Shown here piece by piece: positions 5,099-5,153 of a stretch of 5,153 nucleotides of DNA (position 1 is its first letter; each line of letters starts with the position of its first letter). Source of the stretch: Clostridia bacterium (GTDB lineage Bacteria > Bacillota_A > Clostridia > Christensenellales > Aristaeellaceae); NCBI GenBank assembly GCA_017938785.1, contig JAGBAU010000146.1, positions 1-5,153 on the forward strand. The letters are read 5' to 3'. Below the pieces are notes generated by a model that saw nothing but the letters and a program-made list of their open reading frames with translations, made no database searches and was not told the origin of the DNA. The position numbers and the translations under genes were made by a program.

Positions 5099-5153
5099 AT
5101 GATGTGTGAAGAGTGCGGCGTAAACCCGGCCGTTTTCCATTTTGTAACCATTC
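5099..5153 (+). CDS. mcsA: McsA, N-terminal fragment (3' end outside window)
   Basis: Only 18 codons are present: MMCEECGVNPAVFHFVTI. The CxxC zinc-binding pair (C3, C6) followed by PAVFHF matches the start of McsA (YacH), the zinc-finger activator of the McsB arginine kinase. McsB marks CtsR and damaged proteins for ClpC-ClpP. Position supports this, since ctsR-mcsA-mcsB-clpC is the usual operon order. GGAGG (5083-5087), inside the end of ctsR, lies 11 bases before the ATG at 5099 and 14 before the next ATG at 5102, so 5099 is preferred. The gene starts 4 bases after the ctsR stop, indicating one transcript. The rest is cut off by the window edge. Confidence 0.87.
   Translation, partial: MMCEECGVNPAVFHFVTI

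Noticed and set aside
4630..5151. Minus-strand open frame opposite ctsR
   Set aside because: It is antisense to a well-supported ctsR with its own promoter and operator and shows no domain features.

Overview
The window looks like chromosome from a spore-forming member of the Bacillota, probably a GC-rich relative of the Clostridia. The evidence is the gene set: a SpoVT sporulation regulator, a YabN-type MazG protein, HU, an RqcP/YabO S4 protein, and a CtsR-McsA heat-shock operon behind a canonical CtsR box. Coding regions are GC-rich with G/C-ending codons, and the gaps between genes are short and AT-richer. Every gene lies on the + strand. I see no tRNA, rRNA, insertion sequence, CRISPR array or sign of recent transfer. 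I cannot name a genus from sequence alone.

Layout. Positions 1-413 hold the C-terminal three quarters of spoVT, cut by the window edge. A short gap (414-485) carries a plausible sigma-A promoter and a perfect inverted repeat. It is followed by a two-part YabN/MazG protein (486-1880) with an eroded tetrapyrrole-methylase-like N-terminus and an intact MazG pyrophosphatase motif set. The next gap (1881-1979) has TTCGAAT boxes 21 bp apart and leads to hup (HU, 1980-2249), which ends in a terminator-like hairpin. Then come rqcP (2322-2621), a bifunctional ispDF (2618-3784) overlapping it by 4 bp, and an MTA/SAH nucleosidase, mtnN (3807-4520). This block ends at a strong intrinsic terminator whose loop contains the mtnN stop codon. 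A new transcription unit starts in 4521-4623 with a near-consensus sigma-A promoter and a CtsR operator. It contains ctsR (4624-5094) and the first codons of mcsA (5099 to the window end).

How it fits together. The first part resembles the Bacillus spoVT-yabN-yabO neighbourhood, with hup inserted. Its products deal with development, nucleotide sanitation, nucleoid architecture and rescue of stalled 50S-peptidyl-tRNA complexes. The middle (ispDF, mtnN) is housekeeping: two steps of the MEP isoprenoid pathway and recycling of S-adenosylmethionine by-products. The last part is the classical class III heat-shock regulon, which controls Clp proteolysis. In Bacillus ispD and ispF lie downstream of the ctsR operon. 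Here they are fused and lie upstream, translationally coupled to rqcP.

I did not find a convincing undescribed system. The points most worth a second look are the degenerate methylase domain of the MazG protein, the inverted repeat at its predicted transcription start, the TTCGAAT boxes before hup, and the rqcP-ispDF coupling.
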